From assembly GCA_030145425.1 (NCBI GenBank), contig JAQYVO010000138.1, positions 1-48,531 on the forward strand: a stretch of DNA of 48,531 nucleotides, given 5' to 3'. The notes beneath the pieces are model-generated. The model made no database searches, had not been told where the DNA came from, and saw only the letters and a list, made by a program, of their open reading frames with translations. The stretch is from Chromatiales bacterium. Lineage in GTDB: Bacteria > Pseudomonadota > Gammaproteobacteria > Chromatiales > Chromatiaceae. The translations under genes and the position numbers were made by a program. Positions 7,496 to 17,204 of this stretch are shown here, piece after piece (position 1 is the first letter of the stretch; each line of letters starts with the position of its first letter).

Positions 7496-8929
7496 TTGAG
7501 TGACGACCGGCAGGCTAATCGGGATGCTGCGGTAGAAGAACTCTACGAAGAGGCCGCACACTGGCACGTAAACACCGGTGACGAGACCATTCATGCCAAA
7601 CGTATCCCCGGTAAATGGCGAAACCTCAAGTGGCTCTCCAGTGCGTTGTGGCTGGTGTTTTTCGTGGGTCCTTTCCTGCGTTGGGGGGACAGGCAGGCCG
7701 TCCTGTTTGATATCCCTGCCCGACAGTTCCATATTCTCGGAATAACCATTCTCCCCCAGGATTTCTGGATGCTGTCCCTGCTGCTGATCTTTTTCGCCAT
7801 TCTCCTGGCCGTGGTGACAGCGCTGGCCGGCAGGGTATGGTGTGGGTTTTTCTGTTTCCAGACAGTCTGGACAGATGTCTACACCTGGGTTGAAGAGAAG
7901 TTGGAAGGCACACCGCCGAAACGGCGCAAACTGGAAAAGGCCCCCCTGAATTTTACGAAGTTTCGGATCAAGGCGGTAAAACACACGATATGGATGGTTA
8001 TAGGTCTCGTAACGGGAATCGCCTTCGTCTCCTGGTTTGTCGATGCCTACAGTCTCTGGATCAATCTGTTCACCTTTAACCTGGGCTCAACTGCCCTGAT
8101 CACGATCTCGATGTTCACCGCCGGCACCTACGCCCTTGCGGGATTCCTGCGGGAACAGACCTGTTTCTGGCTCTGCCCCTACGCCCGAATTCAGGGCGTG
8201 ATGGTGGACAACACCACGTCTGTGCCCACCTACGATTTCCATCGTGGAGAACCCAGGGGCAGGGTGAAGAAGGGGCTGAAAAAAGAGGAGCGGACAACCG
8301 GTGACTGCGTGGACTGCAACCAATGTGTGGCAGTCTGTCCCACCGGCGTGGACATACGCCACGGACAGCAGGAAGGCTGCATCACCTGCGCACTCTGTAT
8401 AGATGCCTGCGACGCGGTGATGCAAAAACTGGATCGCCCGGTCGGCCTCATTCGCTACGAATCCCTGGACAGGCTCGATGGCAAGGAGGATCGACCGCTC
8501 CTGAAAAGGCCCAGGGTCTGGATCTACAGTGCCATACTCACACTCGCCATTTCGGGGATCGCCTATGGCCTGGCCTCCCTGGATGCCATCGAGATAAAGG
8601 CCCTGCATGCGCGTCAGCCGCTGTTCGTTCTTCAAAGTGATGGGTCTATACAAAACAAGTACACGTTGAAAATCCTGAATAAAATGACGGTCGATATGGA
8701 TGTCACCATCAGTGCGCGAGGCCCTAAAAATCTTGTTCTCGTGGGTGCGGAAGAGCCGGTAAAGTCGCGTCACGGCAGGGTCACTCCCCGCACTGTTTTC
8801 GTGCGTGTGCCCCGTGAACATGTTCTGGAAGAGACCAGACCCATTGTATTCCGTGCCGAGGGCAGGGATGAGGATGGTCAGCTTTTCGTCAGTGAGCGTG
8901 AAAATGTCTTCATCGGCCCGAAACGCTAA
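7496..8929 (+). CDS. ccoG: Cytochrome oxidase accessory iron-sulfur protein CcoG (FixG/RdxA)
   Basis: CcoG is a membrane protein with two [4Fe-4S] clusters that takes part in cbb3 oxidase assembly; cupric reductase activity preparing Cu(I) for CuB has been reported for the family. The 477 residues contain N-terminal helices (from about residue 45), a cysteine-rich segment with CVDCNQCVAVCP and CITCALCIDAC (about 264-303), another helix (about 340-360) and a periplasmic Ig-like C-terminal part. The start is TTG at 7496: AGGAG at 7483-7487 sits eight bases upstream and the resulting MSDDRQANRD is plausible. It heads the ccoGHIS maturation operon. Confidence 0.95.
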   Translation: MSDDRQANRDAAVEELYEEAAHWHVNTGDETIHAKRIPGKWRNLKWLSSALWLVFFVGPFLRWGDRQAVLFDIPARQFHILGITILPQDFWMLSLLLIFFAILLAVVTALAGRVWCGFFCFQTVWTDVYTWVEEKLEGTPPKRRKLEKAPLNFTKFRIKAVKHTIWMVIGLVTGIAFVSWFVDAYSLWINLFTFNLGSTALITISMFTAGTYALAGFLREQTCFWLCPYARIQGVMVDNTTSVPTYDFHRGEPRGRVKKGLKKEERTTGDCVDCNQCVAVCPTGVDIRHGQQEGCITCALCIDACDAVMQKLDRPVGLIRYESLDRLDGKEDRPLLKRPRVWIYSAILTLAISGIAYGLASLDAIEIKALHARQPLFVLQSDGSIQNKYTLKILNKMTVDMDVTISARGPKNLVLVGAEEPVKSRHGRVTPRTVFVRVPREHVLEETRPIVFRAEGRDEDGQLFVSERENVFIGPKR

Positions 8930-8941
8930 TCGACCCCTGAC

Positions 8942-9436
8942 ATGAGCGACAGACAGTCCGCCTGGCGGAACCCATGGATCATCACCTGGTTCGTTCTACT
9001 CGTAACTTTCATTCTGGTCAGTGGGTTCAGGATATTTTTGGCCGTGCAAACCAATCCCGGACTGGTCGACAAGGACTACTACGAAAAGGGTCAAAGCTAC
9101 GCAAAAGAGCGCTTGAGCCGGATGGCCCGTGATCCGGGTTGGAAAATGCGCATCGAAGCCCCCAAGTTTGTGGATATCGCGGTACCCACGGTATTCGGCT
9201 TTGAGGTGAAGGACAAACAGGGAACACCCGTCACACCCGATGCCGTTACCTTTTATGTCTACCGTCCCTCCGACGAGAAAGAGGATTTTTCCATGCCCAT
9301 GGAGAAGGTTGGGGCGGGACGCTATCGGACCGAGGCCAGTTTTCCGCTGCTGGGCGTATGGGATATCCTGGTAAGCGTAAAAAATGGTGAAGACGAGTAC
9401 AATACTCCTTACCGGTTCAGCGCCGGTGTGAAATAG
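8942..9436 (+). CDS. ccoH: cbb3 oxidase assembly protein CcoH (FixH)
   Basis: FixH/CcoH is a small inner-membrane protein needed for assembly or stability of cbb3 oxidase. The 164 residues have one N-terminal helix (about 11-33) preceded by WRNPWIITWF, the family's PW-containing start, then NPGLVDKDYYEKGQ, another typical segment, and a periplasmic beta-sandwich domain. The start is ATG at 8942, 12 bases after the ccoG stop, so it is co-transcribed. Copper-protein assembly is the probable context, since ccoG and ccoI flank it. Confidence 0.94.
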   Translation: MSDRQSAWRNPWIITWFVLLVTFILVSGFRIFLAVQTNPGLVDKDYYEKGQSYAKERLSRMARDPGWKMRIEAPKFVDIAVPTVFGFEVKDKQGTPVTPDAVTFYVYRPSDEKEDFSMPMEKVGAGRYRTEASFPLLGVWDILVSVKNGEDEYNTPYRFSAGVK

Positions 9437-9533
9437 AATCGACGGAATTTTTGCCGCCGGCCTGTCCGTCTGAGCCCGTTGTCCCTGTGCTGCTCAATTT
9501 CGGATTTCCATTGGATTCCAATTTCCTTCCTTC

Positions 9534-12035
9534 ATGAACGGTATCGCTGACACAGCCCATTCAGCAGAAACGCACTGTTTCCACTGCCATCTCCCGACAG
9601 ATGATTCGAACAGGGTGATGGGTGAAATCGAAGGAAAACAGCGGGGGTTCTGCTGCACCGGCTGCAAATCTGTATGCCATGCCATATACGAGGCCGGCCT
9701 CGAGGGTTTTTACCGGCGCACACCGGAGGGCGCGCTACTCGGCCCGCCACCGGAACTGCCAAGGGAACTTGCACTCTATGACCTGGACGAAGTTCAGGAG
9801 GAGTTCGTCGACGATCTGGGTGAGGTTCGGGAGATTCATCTTCTCGTTGAGGGTATTCACTGTGCTGCCTGTGTCTGGTTGATCGAGCACAGCCTGCAAT
9901 CGATGCCTGGTGTTCCCGAGGCCAGGGTCAATCTTTCCGGTCGTCGTCTTCATGTGAAATGGAACAACGGCCGTCAAAAACTTTCCTCAATTATCCAGCG
10001 ACTGGGGCAGATTGGTTACGCGGCGACCCCTTACGACCCGGACACAGCGGAAGCGCGTCTGAGTCGGGAAAACAGGAATCTTCTATACCGGCTGGCCTTT
10101 GCCGGCTTTACCATGATGAACCTGCTGTGGGTCTCCATAGCGCTGTACTCCGGTGCCGACAAGGGAGAGTTTCGCAGCCTGTTTCACTGGGTCGGATTCG
10201 CACTTGCCACACCCACAATTATCTATTCCGGCTATCCCTTTTACCGAGGGGCCTGGATCGGCCTTCGCAGATTCCACGCGGGCATGGATCTACCCATAGC
10301 CATTGGCGCCAGCATCACCTATCTCTATTCCCTCTATATCACGCTGACCGGGTCCACCACTGGGGAAGTCTATTACGACACCGTGGTCAACTTTCTGTTC
10401 GTGATCCTGGTCGGCAGATACCTGGAGGCCATATCCAAACGCCAGGCGGTAGCCTCCACCCAGCGACTGCTGGACCTTCAGCCAAGGGTTGCCACGGTGT
10501 TGCGCCAGGGAAAAGAGAAGGTCGTACCGATTCGCACTGTCAGGCCGGGAGAGACCGTGCTGGTAAAGCCAGGCGAGCATATCCCTGTGGATGGTCTTGT
10601 TACAAAGGGCCACAGCAGCGTCGATGAATCCATGCTCACCGGCGAGTCACTGGGTATAAGAAAGGAGGAGGGTGCCCGGGTATCAGCCGGGACCATCAAT
10701 GGTCAGGGGATGCTGCAGATCCGCACCGAGGGTCTGCTGAAAGATACGGCGCTGGGGCGTATTATCAGACTGGTGGAGAAGGCTCAGTCGAGCCGGGCCC
10801 CAATTCAATCCCTGGCCGACCGCATAGTCCCCTGGTTCGTTACTGTCACCATCGGCCTCGCCGCCGCGACCTTTCTCTGGTGGATGGATACGGATTTCGA
10901 GACCGCGTTGATGGCAGCCACCGCCGTGCTGATCATCACCTGCCCCTGTGCCTTCGGGCTCGCCACCCCCATGGCTATAGCAGTTGCCTCCGGTCTCGGC
11001 GCACGACATGGGATTCTGATAAAAAACGGGGAAGTGCTGGAAAAGCTTTCTAACATCGATCACTTCATCTTCGACAAGACGGGGACCTTGACCGAGGGAA
11101 AGATGTCGGTAACCTCCGTACAAACCTCGCAGGCCCACTGGATTCCCGCTGATGGAAAGATACCGGACGAACTGTCCGGAATGCTGACTACTCTGGCTGC
11201 GCTGGAACGCTATTCAGAGCATCCCGTCGCGCGTGCTCTGATAGAGCTTGCGGGCCATCTGCCGGGCTCAGAAGCATTACCGGAGGTTCTCGACTTCCGA
11301 TATCAGGCAGGATACGGGGTGGGAGCCCAGGTTGGTGGGAGACAGATACTGGCCGGCACACCGAAGTGGCTCGATTTACAGCATGCCCGGCGAAACCCGG
11401 CATTTGACATCCAGGCAGGAAAACTCGGCGCTTCGGGGTCTGGCACATTGCGCGTGGCAGTCGACGGCGCTGAGGAAGCATTGATTGGATTCGAGGATCC
11501 CGTTCGGGAGCAGGCTTCCTCTCTTCTTCGGTCATTAAGGCGTGAGGGTATAAGATTGACCCTATTGAGCGGTGACAGGAAATCAACGGCAGAGGTTATT
11601 GCCGACCGCCTGGGTGGTATGGATGTCATTGCGGAGGTGCTGCCGGAGCAGAAGGACAGGATCGTGGGTGAACTCCAGGCGGGAGGTCACCAGGTGGCCA
11701 TGGTGGGCGACGGGGTCAACGATGCCCCGGCCCTCGTTCGGTCGGATGTTGGTATCGCCATGGGATCAGGTACTGATGTCTCCATCGCCAGCGCCGATAT
11801 CGTACTGATGAGCGGTGATCTCGACAAAGTGCGTTTGGCTTCGGCCCTGTCCCGCAGGACTCTTAGGACAATCCGCCAGAATATAGGGATCTCCATCACC
11901 TACAACGTCATAATGGTCCCCCTGGCGATCGCCGCCATGATCACCCCGTTGGTCGCGGCCGTCTCCATGCCGATAAGCTCACTGCTGGTGATTGGCAACG
12001 CGGCGCGCATCAGGACACTGTTTCGGCATCCCTGA
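9534..12035 (+). CDS. ccoI: Copper-transporting P1B-type ATPase CcoI (FixI)
   Basis: CcoI exports Cu(I) across the inner membrane to supply CuB of the cbb3 oxidase. The 833 residues begin with the cysteine-rich domain specific to this subfamily (CFHCHLP and [10 protein letters not shown], within about the first 50). A heavy-metal-associated domain follows with [12 protein letters not shown] (about 107-118), eight membrane helices, TGES for dephosphorylation, the metal-binding CPC in helix 6, the phosphorylated Asp in DKTGTLTEG, and the hinge [10 protein letters not shown]. The length and motif order are intact. The ATG at 9534 has a weak ribosome site; the 97-base gap from ccoH is larger than others in this operon. 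Confidence 0.97.
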   Translation: MNGIADTAHSAETHCFHCHLPTDDSNRVMGEIEGKQRGFCCTGCKSVCHAIYEAGLEGFYRRTPEGALLGPPPELPRELALYDLDEVQEEFVDDLGEVREIHLLVEGIHCAACVWLIEHSLQSMPGVPEARVNLSGRRLHVKWNNGRQKLSSIIQRLGQIGYAATPYDPDTAEARLSRENRNLLYRLAFAGFTMMNLLWVSIALYSGADKGEFRSLFHWVGFALATPTIIYSGYPFYRGAWIGLRRFHAGMDLPIAIGASITYLYSLYITLTGSTTGEVYYDTVVNFLFVILVGRYLEAISKRQAVASTQRLLDLQPRVATVLRQGKEKVVPIRTVRPGETVLVKPGEHIPVDGLVTKGHSSVDESMLTGESLGIRKEEGARVSAGTINGQGMLQIRTEGLLKDTALGRIIRLVEKAQSSRAPIQSLADRIVPWFVTVTIGLAAATFLWWMDTDFETALMAATAVLIITCPCAFGLATPMAIAVASGLGARHGILIKNGEVLEKLSNIDHFIFDKTGTLTEGKMSVTSVQTSQAHWIPADGKIPDELSGMLTTLAALERYSEHPVARALIELAGHLPGSEALPEVLDFRYQAGYGVGAQVGGRQILAGTPKWLDLQHARRNPAFDIQAGKLGASGSGTLRVAVDGAEEALIGFEDPVREQASSLLRSLRREGIRLTLLSGDRKSTAEVIADRLGGMDVIAEVLPEQKDRIVGELQAGGHQVAMVGDGVNDAPALVRSDVGIAMGSGTDVSIASADIVLMSGDLDKVRLASALSRRTLRTIRQNIGISITYNVIMVPLAIAAMITPLVAAVSMPISSLLVIGNAARIRTLFRHP

Positions 12036-12115
12036 GGGTGTGAATCCGATAAGTGGGTTAGGTTGGAATACGATTACATTGATTAGTTACTGTTGTCCTA
12101 AATCGGAAAAAATCT

Positions 12116-12334
12116 ATGGACGTGATTTATGGCTTGATCCCCGGAATGATTCTCCTGGGGCTGATTGGCGTAGCCATTTTTTTCTGGGCCGCCAAAAGCG
12201 GGCAATTCGACGACCTGGAAGGCGAAGCCAATCGAATCCTCATGGACGATGATCTGCCACCCTCTCAGAAGCCGGAAGGAAAGCCGCAAGAGCCCGAAAG
12301 CCCCGAAGAACACCCCGTAGAGAAAAACGGTTAA
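12116..12334 (+). CDS. ccoS: cbb3 oxidase maturation protein CcoS
   Basis: CcoS is a short membrane protein required for cofactor insertion into cbb3 oxidase. The 72 residues have one N-terminal helix (about 5-26) followed directly by the signature WAAKSGQFDDLEGEANRIL and a Pro/Glu-rich tail of about 25 residues. The family is usually 50-70 residues long, so only the tail is variable. It lies 80 bases after ccoI and 19 bases before the first GTPase gene, suggesting read-through into that pair. Confidence 0.95.
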   Translation: MDVIYGLIPGMILLGLIGVAIFFWAAKSGQFDDLEGEANRILMDDDLPPSQKPEGKPQEPESPEEHPVEKNG

Positions 12335-12353
12335 TCCGCTTTTTCACCGTATT

Positions 12354-14123
12354 ATGACCTCTCACCCCCCCTTGGAGTCGCTTGAACAACTGCTCGAGCG
12401 CCTGCATACCTACTACAGGGCGTCAAAGCCTGCGCAGACAGCGTCTGACTCCACTTCGGAACAGGCCCTGATCTACGGAACAGCGCTGTTGCGACGACGA
12501 AGACTCAGGCTAAGCGGATGGCGAATCCCCACGCAACTGGTGGTCATCGGTCCAACCCAGTCCGGAAAGAGCACATTGGTCAATCTGCTTCTCGGAATCG
12601 AAGCTGCCGAGGCGAGTCCCCTGGCAGGGCATACCCGCTATCCCCAGGGCTTTACAACGTGCGGAAAAGTCGAGGCCATAAGGGAGGAACTGACGGAGCT
12701 GCTTCCCGGCTGGACCCATGTATCTTCCGGCGAGAACAACCGGAATCGAGCGGACATCTTTTCCCTGAATGATCTCGACGACCGCGGAAACCGTTTATCC
12801 GATCAATCGACGATATGGGATTCACCGGATTTCGATTCGGTCAATTCGCGGGAATACGGCGATATGGTACCGGTAATCTGCGCAATGGCGGATATTCTGA
12901 TATTGGCCGTCAGTCGCGAGAAGTACGCTGATCAAAGTGTATGGCGACTATTGAATCTGATCGCACCGGTGAAAACCCCTCTGATCATCTGCCTCAATAA
13001 GACTTCGGGACCGGAGGCGGAACAACTGCTCGTATCGATGAGACACCGTCTTGAGGAAGCGTCGATCCCATATACCGCCCTGCTGACGCTACCCTATGTG
13101 GCTGATGTACAGCAAACGCTCTGGGAGACCGGAGCGGCTGATATGATCAGAACCCGGATATCCGGGCTGCTTGACCATGCCGGCTTCGATGTCGGAGACT
13201 CGCACCTGGCATCACTGCTGAATCGTCACTGGGCTGAATGGATTCGGCCAGTGCGTCAGGAACACGCGGCGGCCGAAAAATGGCAAAACCTGGTGGACGA
13301 AGAACTCGGGCAGTTCGTGGAGCTTTACCAGCAGGACTATCTGAACAATCCCGACTACGCCGATACGATGCAGCGGGCCATCGTTGAGCTGCTCGAGCTT
13401 CTGGAAATACCGGGCATCGCCGGTGCCCTGATACAGATGCGCAAGGTGCTCACCTGGCCGGCGCGCAAGGCTCATGATGTCTACAGGAAAAAGTTTCCGG
13501 GAAGCAAGCCTGGCGGAAAAGGGCATGAGGTCAAGGTGATCGAAGAGGGCAGCACCCATCTCCTGGCCAGACTTCGACAACAGATATCGGGTCAGATTAC
13601 CGGAGAGACGCGGGTAACCATCGCCTGGTGGTCGAATCTCGATCTTCGCCTCAAGCAGGATTGCAACGATATAGAGACGGCCCTCTTTAGTGAGCTGAAC
13701 GCCTATCAAACGGAATTCGACGAACAGATTAAACAGGCCGGAAGACTCCTGTTTGAACATCTCAAGCAGCATCCGGTAACCCTGAACAGTCTGCGTGCGG
13801 CGAGAACCACTACCGATGCCATCGCCCTGCTGGTTGCCATAAAGACCGGGGGGTTCGGCTTGAGCGACCTGCTGCTCGCCCCGGCCATGCTTTCCTTCTC
13901 CTCCCTGCTCGCCGAAGGCGCGGCGGGACACTACATGACACAAGTAGAAAAGGATCTGAAAAATGCGCAGCTGGCCGCAGTGACTGACCGGCTTGCCTTT
14001 GGGATTTTGCGGAAAAGGCTGCTGGAACTGCCGGCCCTGATGTCTCAGGAGGGCTGCTGCGCCGTATCAACTCAGTGGCTGGCGGATGCAGAGAGCCAAC
14101 TGGCAATGCTGAAGGGGCCATAG
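12354..14123 (+). CDS. Large P-loop GTPase, first of a tandem pair
   Basis: I do not recognise a named gene. The 589 residues contain a Walker A motif GPTQSGKST (66-74), a G3-like segment DSPDFDSV (about 156-163) and a G4-like NKTS (215-218), where the final Asp of the usual NKxD is replaced. A long, mainly helical C-terminal part follows. A moderately hydrophobic Gly/Leu-rich stretch near residues 490-525 could touch or enter membrane. This architecture (GTPase head plus long helical region) resembles dynamin-like or YfjP/Era-like bacterial GTPases. The gene starts 19 bases after ccoS and ends 16 before the second GTPase, so all are probably co-transcribed. A role in oxidase assembly or membrane remodelling is speculation. 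Confidence 0.8.
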   Translation: MTSHPPLESLEQLLERLHTYYRASKPAQTASDSTSEQALIYGTALLRRRRLRLSGWRIPTQLVVIGPTQSGKSTLVNLLLGIEAAEASPLAGHTRYPQGFTTCGKVEAIREELTELLPGWTHVSSGENNRNRADIFSLNDLDDRGNRLSDQSTIWDSPDFDSVNSREYGDMVPVICAMADILILAVSREKYADQSVWRLLNLIAPVKTPLIICLNKTSGPEAEQLLVSMRHRLEEASIPYTALLTLPYVADVQQTLWETGAADMIRTRISGLLDHAGFDVGDSHLASLLNRHWAEWIRPVRQEHAAAEKWQNLVDEELGQFVELYQQDYLNNPDYADTMQRAIVELLELLEIPGIAGALIQMRKVLTWPARKAHDVYRKKFPGSKPGGKGHEVKVIEEGSTHLLARLRQQISGQITGETRVTIAWWSNLDLRLKQDCNDIETALFSELNAYQTEFDEQIKQAGRLLFEHLKQHPVTLNSLRAARTTTDAIALLVAIKTGGFGLSDLLLAPAMLSFSSLLAEGAAGHYMTQVEKDLKNAQLAAVTDRLAFGILRKRLLELPALMSQEGCCAVSTQWLADAESQLAMLKGP

Positions 14124-14139
14124 GGCCGGTGAGTTTCCA

Positions 14140-15765
14140 ATGAAAGATCAATACGAACAGGACCTGCTTGCCCTGGAGGCATGGGCACAATCGTCAAACG
14201 AGGCAGGTTGGCTTCCATCAAGGGAATTGGATGAACTGGGCAGGCTCGAGAAACAGCAGGCGGAGGCGCTGTTTGCGCAACAAGGTCAGCGTCCCCTCAT
14301 TGTGGCCTTTTTCGGTGGTACGGGCGTCGGCAAGAGCAGTCTGCTAAATCGGCTGGCAGGTGTGCAGATCGCCAGGGTCGGTGTGGAACGCCCAACGTCA
14401 CGAGAGGCAACCCTTTATCTGCACCGGGATTACCAGATCGGTAATCTGCCCGAAGAGCTGCCGATGGATGAAACCCGTATTGAGTATCACGACGACGACA
14501 GCCGCCGGCTGATTGCCTGGCTGGACATGCCGGACATCGACAGCGTGGTCGAACAACACCGACAACTGGTGGAAGCGTGGCTCCCCTATGTGGACTGGCT
14601 GATCTACGTCATGAGCCCTGAACGCTATCAGGACGACCTCGGTTGGCGGTTTCTGCAGCAGCGGGGCAATCGACACTCCTGGCTGTTCGTCATCAATCAC
14701 TGGGATCAGGGAAATGAGGCCCAGGCAGGCCAGTTGTACGGCCGTCTGGAAATAGAGGGATTCAAAGAACCCCGAATACTTCGCACCTGTTGCCTGCAGG
14801 ATTCGCATCCAGATGAGTTCTCCAAGCTGGAGGAGACCGTAGACCGTGCAATCCGCAGCTACGGACTGGAGCTATTGCAACAGCTGGGCCTGCAGGCGCG
14901 GCACAGGGAACTGCGCTCGCTTGCCGCCCGCTATGCGGCGGTTCTCGATTCATGGCATCTGGAGGCTTTGCAAGCGCCCTGGCAGGACATTTTGAATCAA
15001 CATCTGGACGGAATCGGTAATGAGCTTATGCTCAATGCCGATCTCATGGCGCGATCCCTCAAAGAAACTCAACATCTGGGCTTCCGCAAGACCGGGCTGC
15101 CAGCAGAGACGCTTCAGCAACTGCCTGATCGGCTGCCGGCGGATACATGGAACCGGCGCATCGATACCAGGATGGACACCCTGATACTGGATTTACAGCA
15201 GCGGCTGCGGGATAAGGGAATTCAACTGCCCCCTATAGAGAGGGCCTTCGACGGTTTTGGCGTACAGGTCGTGCGCGAGAGATTTCTTGCACAAAGCGGT
15301 AAAACGATCGCAAGGGCAGTGGCAAGACCGGGGACTTTACTCACGAGAGGTTTGAATCGGTTGCTTAACTGGCTGACCTGGCTGCTGCCTCTGCTCGCCT
15401 CCGTGTGGGCCACCTTTCATGTGGTAATTGGTTTCTATGGGGGAACTAGATACGGCGAGGCGTTTCTGGGCATCGATTTTGCCGTGCACGCCCTGTTGCT
15501 CATCCTGTTGTCCTGGCTGATACCCTGGCTGCTATCGCGCCGTCTTGAGCCGTCAGCGGCGGCTTCGGCGGGCAGGGGGTTGAAACAGGCTATTGGCCGG
15601 TGCCTCGGCGATACCCGGAAAGAAGGCGGGGAGATCCTGCAGGTTATGATCCGGGATCTACAGGATCAACGGGCAGGCCTGGCGTCCATAAGGGACGGGA
15701 TGGAGAAAGACACGCCTGAGTCTGCGCCCCTGGCGGGCGCAGGTAGTCTTTACTCCGCCGGTTAG
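14140..15765 (+). CDS. Large membrane-anchored P-loop GTPase, second of a tandem pair
   Basis: No gene symbol can be assigned with confidence. The 541 residues contain Walker A GGTGVGKSS (59-67), a possible switch I Thr in RPTSREAT (about 84-91), G3-like DMPDIDSV (129-136) and G4-like NHWD (186-189). After a helical middle part, two hydrophobic segments (about 408-435 and 448-470) should anchor it in the inner membrane. The G3 form D-x-P-D-x-D-S-V is shared with the upstream GTPase, so the two are probably homologous and may work as a heteromer. The gene starts 16 bases after its partner. It is followed by a palindromic repeat and a convergent gene. Confidence 0.82.
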   Translation: MKDQYEQDLLALEAWAQSSNEAGWLPSRELDELGRLEKQQAEALFAQQGQRPLIVAFFGGTGVGKSSLLNRLAGVQIARVGVERPTSREATLYLHRDYQIGNLPEELPMDETRIEYHDDDSRRLIAWLDMPDIDSVVEQHRQLVEAWLPYVDWLIYVMSPERYQDDLGWRFLQQRGNRHSWLFVINHWDQGNEAQAGQLYGRLEIEGFKEPRILRTCCLQDSHPDEFSKLEETVDRAIRSYGLELLQQLGLQARHRELRSLAARYAAVLDSWHLEALQAPWQDILNQHLDGIGNELMLNADLMARSLKETQHLGFRKTGLPAETLQQLPDRLPADTWNRRIDTRMDTLILDLQQRLRDKGIQLPPIERAFDGFGVQVVRERFLAQSGKTIARAVARPGTLLTRGLNRLLNWLTWLLPLLASVWATFHVVIGFYGGTRYGEAFLGIDFAVHALLLILLSWLIPWLLSRRLEPSAAASAGRGLKQAIGRCLGDTRKEGGEILQVMIRDLQDQRAGLASIRDGMEKDTPESAPLAGAGSLYSAG

Positions 15766-15777
15766 CACGTAGGATGT

Positions 15778-15836
15778 GGTGAGGCACGAACCGCATCGGT
15801 CGGGGAATCGGTGAACGATGCGGTTCGCAAGCTCAC
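15778..15836. repeat. Palindromic intergenic repeat between convergent genes
   Basis: CGAACCGCATCG (15787-15798) is repeated perfectly inverted as CGATGCGGTTCG (15816-15827), with 17 bases between. The complementarity extends imperfectly outwards (GTGAGGCA against GCTCAC). The GTAGGATG-type beginning resembles dispersed palindromes common in environmental gammaproteobacteria. It lies between the second GTPase gene and the convergent gene at 15888, so it may terminate transcription from both sides, although no T tract adjoins it. Confidence 0.65.
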
Positions 15837-15887
15837 GCAGCGCTGACAGCAGCACGTCGGTTCCGCGACTATGTGCATTGTTGTTCT

Positions 15888-16556
15888 TTATTGAGTCGGT
15901 TGTGCTTCGAGCGGATCGAGTAGTTCACTGAACCGGGCAGGTATCACGTACTGGAAAACTTCCCTGCCGTCAGGATTCACGGCGATGTCCAGGCCCCGGT
16001 CCGGATAGAGCCAGTGGGTGATGCCGGAGGCTTCCACGATTCGACGCGCCGGCTCACCAAAGCGGGCGGCGATAAGATCAGGCTCGAGATTAGTTCCGGG
16101 CATATAGGTAATGTGGACCACCTGGGCCTGTCCCAGCAGATCCAGATCGGGTTGTGCAAGCTCCACTTTTCTGGTCCCGTCTCCCAATTGGCTGATCCGC
16201 AGACCTCTATCGTAAAGCTGCAGTGCGGTTGCGGGGTCGACATCCAGGCTGAAAACCATGTCTGCGCGTATACCGCCCAGGTAGAGCCCCTTGAAATAGG
16301 TCTCAAAGTAGAATCTCTCAGCCGGCGAAATAAAAAGATTGGTTTTCCCCTGTTCCTGAAACGCCTCCCGGGCCTCAGCCAGGCTGCTTCTCCCGAGGGT
16401 CAAACCGAAAACCGTCGATTGGCCTCTTTCATCCACCTGAATCAGCCACGGCAACCTCGGATGCTCGTCTACGGTGCGCCCACCGGGGAGCAGAATTGCC
16501 AGTGCAACGGCGATCAATGCGGCAATGAAAACGCTGAGAAAGATTTTTCGTTCCAT
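15888..16556 (-). CDS. Hypothetical membrane-anchored protein
   Basis: I do not recognise this 222-residue protein. It starts with a short basic end (MERK) and one hydrophobic segment (about residues 5-25), which should anchor it in the inner membrane with the rest in the periplasm. The remaining 195 residues are soluble, mixed alpha/beta in appearance, without cysteines or recognisable motifs. The segment FGLTLGRSSLAEAREAFQ resembles the helix-loop beginnings of small repeat folds in envelope proteins, but I make no claim. ATG at 16556 is the only good start. It is transcribed alone, away from the inverted-repeat element at 16648. Confidence 0.75.
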   Translation of the reverse strand: MERKIFLSVFIAALIAVALAILLPGGRTVDEHPRLPWLIQVDERGQSTVFGLTLGRSSLAEAREAFQEQGKTNLFISPAERFYFETYFKGLYLGGIRADMVFSLDVDPATALQLYDRGLRISQLGDGTRKVELAQPDLDLLGQAQVVHITYMPGTNLEPDLIAARFGEPARRIVEASGITHWLYPDRGLDIAVNPDGREVFQYVIPARFSELLDPLEAQPTQ

Positions 16557-16647
16557 GGGGTTGGTACTCAGAGGCTGCTAATGATCCCGCAATTTGGGGT
16601 GTTGACAATTATCATCGCCGGATCTGGTGACGACTGCTACTTTACTT

Positions 16648-16913
16648 GGGGCCTGTTAACACTATGCGGATACCCAGCGTTGGCTCTCCAATGAGGCCAG
16701 GCAAGGCGCGCAGAGCGAAGTTTGGTCGCTCCAAATGAGCGATGCGCAACGCCGAATGGCCTCATTGGATCACCTACTCAGGGACGGGGCCATTTTTCCC
16801 CATGACCGCGTTGCACTTTCGCTTATGTACGGCAGGTACACTGCGCTCAGTGCGCCTTGTCCTGTGATAAAATGGCCTCCGTCGATGGGCATCCGCATAG
16901 TGTTAACAGGCCC
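16648..16913. mobile_element. 266-bp miniature inverted-repeat element with nested palindromes
   Basis: The ends are 28-base inverted repeats with one mismatch (16648-16675 and 16886-16913), both beginning GGGCCTGTTAACACTATGC when read inwards. Inside are two further perfect inverted pairs: CCAATGAGGCCA (16688-16699) with TGGCCTCATTGG (16757-16768), and GGCCATTTT (16788-16796) with AAAATGGCC (16869-16877). There is no transposase frame and no evident target duplication. A related end is present at 1-47. It looks like a non-autonomous MITE or a large structured intergenic repeat. Together with short flanks it fills the 16557-16948 gap. Confidence 0.85.
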
Positions 16914-16948
16914 TAGACCAATCATCGGTGGAAAATGACGGAATTTCA

Positions 16949-17143
16949 ATGGGTAACACGCTTTGGTTTATTACTATCCTAAGGGATCAGCCTTGGATCG
17001 GTTTTTTGATCGGACTGTTGTTCCTCGCTTTCATGTTTGGTTCGAAAAATCTGGTGGTTTATCTATACTCACGCAGTCAGGAGAAAAAAAAACGATCGGC
17101 TGGTATCGAGAACCCCGTGGAGAAAACATTAAGCGCGAAATAG
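16949..17143 (+). CDS. Small single-helix membrane protein, unknown
   Basis: This 65-residue protein starts MGNTLWFITILRDQPWIGFLIGLLF. It has one strong membrane helix (about 15-35), then a Tyr- and Lys-rich cytoplasmic tail with SRSQEKKKR. The ATG at 16949 is preferred over an upstream in-frame GTG at 16928, which lacks a ribosome site and would sit almost at the edge of the repeat element. It lies 61 bases before another unknown membrane protein and may be co-transcribed with it. Function unknown. Confidence 0.6.
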   Translation: MGNTLWFITILRDQPWIGFLIGLLFLAFMFGSKNLVVYLYSRSQEKKKRSAGIENPVEKTLSAK

Positions 17144-17204
17144 CGCCACGCCTGATTTCCTCGGATTTAAACAGCCCTTCGTATCGCCTTGCCCGGGTCT
17201 GATA

